Source: Candidatus Gottesmanbacteria bacterium RBG_16_37_8 (GTDB lineage: Bacteria; Patescibacteriota; Microgenomatia; 2-02-FULL-39-11). Taken from it: DNA of 6,695 bases. Below, piece by piece: positions 5,222-6,695 of the stretch (position 1 is the stretch's first letter; every line of letters begins with the position of its first letter). Position numbers and translations under genes: made by a program. The stretch covers positions 1 to 6,695 of the forward strand of contig MFJA01000061.1 in assembly GCA_001779055.1 (NCBI GenBank), written 5' to 3'. The notes under the pieces were generated by a model. The model searched no databases and was not told where the DNA came from. It saw only the letters and a program-made list of their open reading frames with translations.

Positions 5222-5848
5222 AAAATATTAGCACTTCTAAAAGAACATTACCCCAATGCTAAAATCATCCTCAATTATTCCAACAACTGGGAACTTCTGG
5301 TAGCTGTTGTTCTTTCCGCCCAGTGTACTGATATTAGAGTTAATTTAGTAACTCAACAATTATTTAGAAAATATAAAACTCTCAATGATTACATCAATGC
5401 TAATATGCAGGAATTTGAAAATGATATCAGATCAACAGGATTTTTCCGCCATAAAGCAAAAAGTATTTTAGCTTCAGCAAAAATTATTTTAGATAAATAT
5501 AAAGGTGAAATACCCAAAACTATGATTGAAATTCTTACCTTGCCTGGAATTGCCAGAAAATCTGCCAATGTCATTCTTGGAAATGCTTATGGTGTGGTTG
5601 AAGGAATTGCCGTTGATACTCATGTCATTCGACTATCACAACGTATAGGCTTTAGCAAAAATAAGGATCCTCTAAAAATCGAAAAAGATCTGATGAAATT
5701 ATTTGACAAAGGAGATTGGTTTAAACTTGCCTTTTTATTGATTGACCACGGCCGGAGTATCTGTCAGGCCAAAAAGCCAAAGTGCCAGGAATGTTTTCTT
5801 AATAATATTTGTCCTTCAGCTTTTGCATTTCCCAATTTCAAAGGTTAA
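5207..5848 (+). CDS. nth: Endonuclease III (bifunctional DNA glycosylase/AP lyase)
   Basis: Nth removes oxidised pyrimidines from DNA and nicks the abasic site in base excision repair. The 213 residues equal the usual length. SAQCTD (37-42) is the typical N-terminal signature. The helix-hairpin-helix is LPGIARKSANVILGNAYG (112-129), with catalytic lysine K118, and AVDTHVIRLSQRIG (135-148) follows with catalytic aspartate D137. The C-terminal [4Fe-4S] cluster motif has exactly C186-x6-C193-x2-C196-x5-C202. Every key residue is present, so it should be active; A116 replaces the second glycine of the common GVG hairpin. The start is GTG, fixed by an in-frame stop at 5189-5191. There is no SD. 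It is divergent from tRNA-Val and 11 bases upstream of thrS, with which it may be co-transcribed. Confidence 0.97.
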   Translation: MNQYQKILALLKEHYPNAKIILNYSNNWELLVAVVLSAQCTDIRVNLVTQQLFRKYKTLNDYINANMQEFENDIRSTGFFRHKAKSILASAKIILDKYKGEIPKTMIEILTLPGIARKSANVILGNAYGVVEGIAVDTHVIRLSQRIGFSKNKDPLKIEKDLMKLFDKGDWFKLAFLLIDHGRSICQAKKPKCQECFLNNICPSAFAFPNFKG

Positions 5849-5851
5849 AAT
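5823..5851 (+). promoter_or_regulatory. Possible internal promoter for thrS
   Basis: TTGCAT (5823-5828), a 17-base spacer and TAAAAT (5846-5851) lie at the end of nth, and the thrS ATG (5860) starts eight bases after the -10. This is the same geometry as the promoter at 3320-3348. The -35 match is poor, and read-through from nth is equally possible. Confidence 0.35.
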
Positions 5852-5859
5852 ACCAGAAT

Positions 5860-6695
5860 ATGAAAAACTCATCATCAATAAATTTAGATAATTTGCGTCA
5901 TTCTTGTGCCCATCTTCTGGCTGCTGCGGTTATGGAATTATATCCTCAAACAAAAAGAACAATCGGACCGCCTATTGAAAAAGGCTTTTATTATGATTTT
6001 GACTTCGGCAATTTAAAAATAACAGATAACGATTTAGAAAAAATTGAACAGAGAATGTCAGCAATTCTACCCACCTGGAAGAGTTTTGAACGACATGAGT
6101 TAAATCCCGATGCTGCAAAAAAAGAATATCAGGATAATCCGTATAAGACTGAATTAATCAATGAATTCACCAAAGATGGAAAAAACGTTACTTTTTATAA
6201 ATCAGGAAACTACAGTGATCTCTGCCGGGGAGGTCATGTTGAAAATCCCCGTGAAAAACTTAAATATTTTAAATTATTAAAAATAGCCGGGGCTTATTGG
6301 CGGGGGGATGAAAAAAACAAAATGCTGACCAGAATCTACGGGACTTGCTTTCCGGATCAAAAACAACTTGATGAATATATCAAATCAGGTCAGGAAGCAG
6401 AAAAAAGAGACCATCGAAAATTAGGCCGTGAACTGGATCTTTTTTCCGTCAGTCCCCTAACAGGTGCCGGTTTAATATTATGGCATCCCCGTTTATCTGT
6501 TGTCAGAAACATTGTCGAACAATTCTGGAAAGAAGTGCATTATAAAGAAGGTTACCAGTTAGTCAATACTCCGCATATTGCCAGTATGGATATGTTTGTC
6601 ATCAGCCGTCATTTATCCAAATATATTGATTACATGTTTCCTGTAATGCTGCATCAGTTAATAGAAGGTGAAAGTGCCTCTGATTATACCGTTGA
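5860..6695 (+). CDS. thrS: Threonyl-tRNA synthetase, N-terminal part (runs off the right edge), TGS-less
   Basis: The reading frame is open for 278 codons to the end of the window. ThrRS charges tRNA-Thr and hydrolyses mischarged Ser-tRNA-Thr in its N2 editing domain. That domain starts almost at once: LRHSCAHLL (12-20) holds H14 and H18 of the HxxxH motif, followed by IGPPIEKGFYYDFD. LCRGGHV (121-127) supplies C122 and H126 of the editing site. AGAYWRGDEKNKML and RIYGTCFPD lead into the linker KRDHRKLGRELDLF, and the catalytic core begins near GAGLILWHPR, with the motif 1 region after it. The TGS domain (about 60 residues in E. coli) that normally precedes editing is absent; the nth gene ends 11 bases upstream, so there is no room for it. 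G125 replaces the proline of E. coli CRGPH. SRHLSKY stands where many ThrRS have SGHW.KY. Motifs 2 and 3 and the anticodon domain lie outside the window. Confidence 0.96.
   Translation, partial: MKNSSSINLDNLRHSCAHLLAAAVMELYPQTKRTIGPPIEKGFYYDFDFGNLKITDNDLEKIEQRMSAILPTWKSFERHELNPDAAKKEYQDNPYKTELINEFTKDGKNVTFYKSGNYSDLCRGGHVENPREKLKYFKLLKIAGAYWRGDEKNKMLTRIYGTCFPDQKQLDEYIKSGQEAEKRDHRKLGRELDLFSVSPLTGAGLILWHPRLSVVRNIVEQFWKEVHYKEGYQLVNTPHIASMDMFVISRHLSKYIDYMFPVMLHQLIEGESASDYTV

Noticed and set aside
5389..5574. 61-codon minus-strand ORF inside nth
   Set aside because: It is antisense to the helix-hairpin-helix coding region of nth; a shadow.

Overview
The window reads as a compact, AT-rich stretch of bacterial housekeeping chromosome, probably from a Candidate Phyla Radiation (Patescibacteria) organism and most likely the Microgenomates side. 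The lineage is inferred from several signs. Proteins are shortened: the trigger factor lacks its PPIase domain and ThrRS lacks its TGS domain. Both tRNAs lack an encoded CCA. Intergenic gaps are very short, and no start has a convincing Shine-Dalgarno sequence. A small coiled-coil protein resembles one I recall from Microgenomates. The standard bacterial code fits all genes: tryptophan is TGG, and TGA is used as a stop at 2274-2276.

Layout, left to right. Positions 18-2276 hold a likely co-transcribed block: an EpmA/GenX-type stand-alone LysRS-like enzyme, its substrate elongation factor P with Lys34 conserved, and a membrane-anchored lysozyme/transglycosylase-like protein. Positions 2273-2360 hold a strong consensus-like promoter followed at once by a long hairpin with a T8 tract, which is either the terminator of that block or a roughly 50-nt RNA. 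tRNA-Leu(UAG) follows on the minus strand, its 3' end one base from the T tract, and is divergent from tig. A PPIase-less trigger factor and a coiled-coil protein of unknown function come next, then an ATP-grasp ligase of the D-Ala-D-Ala ligase superfamily. tRNA-Val(GAC) lies on the minus strand, divergent from endonuclease III (nth). Last is thrS, which is open at the right edge of the window.

Most genes serve translation and nascent-chain handling (EF-P and its modifier, trigger factor, ThrRS, two tRNAs), with cell-wall (ATP-grasp ligase, lysozyme-like protein) and DNA-repair (nth) genes between them. The most striking pattern is regulatory: -10-like hexamers repeatedly sit 8-12 bases before the start codon, often with a -35-like hexamer 16-17 bases further up. 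This suggests leaderless or nearly leaderless mRNAs. I see no mobile element, CRISPR array, phage gene or clear transfer signature. I do not think the window holds a wholly new system. The best leads are the small hairpin RNA locus, the EpmA/EF-P pair without a visible EpmB, the ATP-grasp ligase with a non-canonical N-terminal motif, and the coiled-coil protein.
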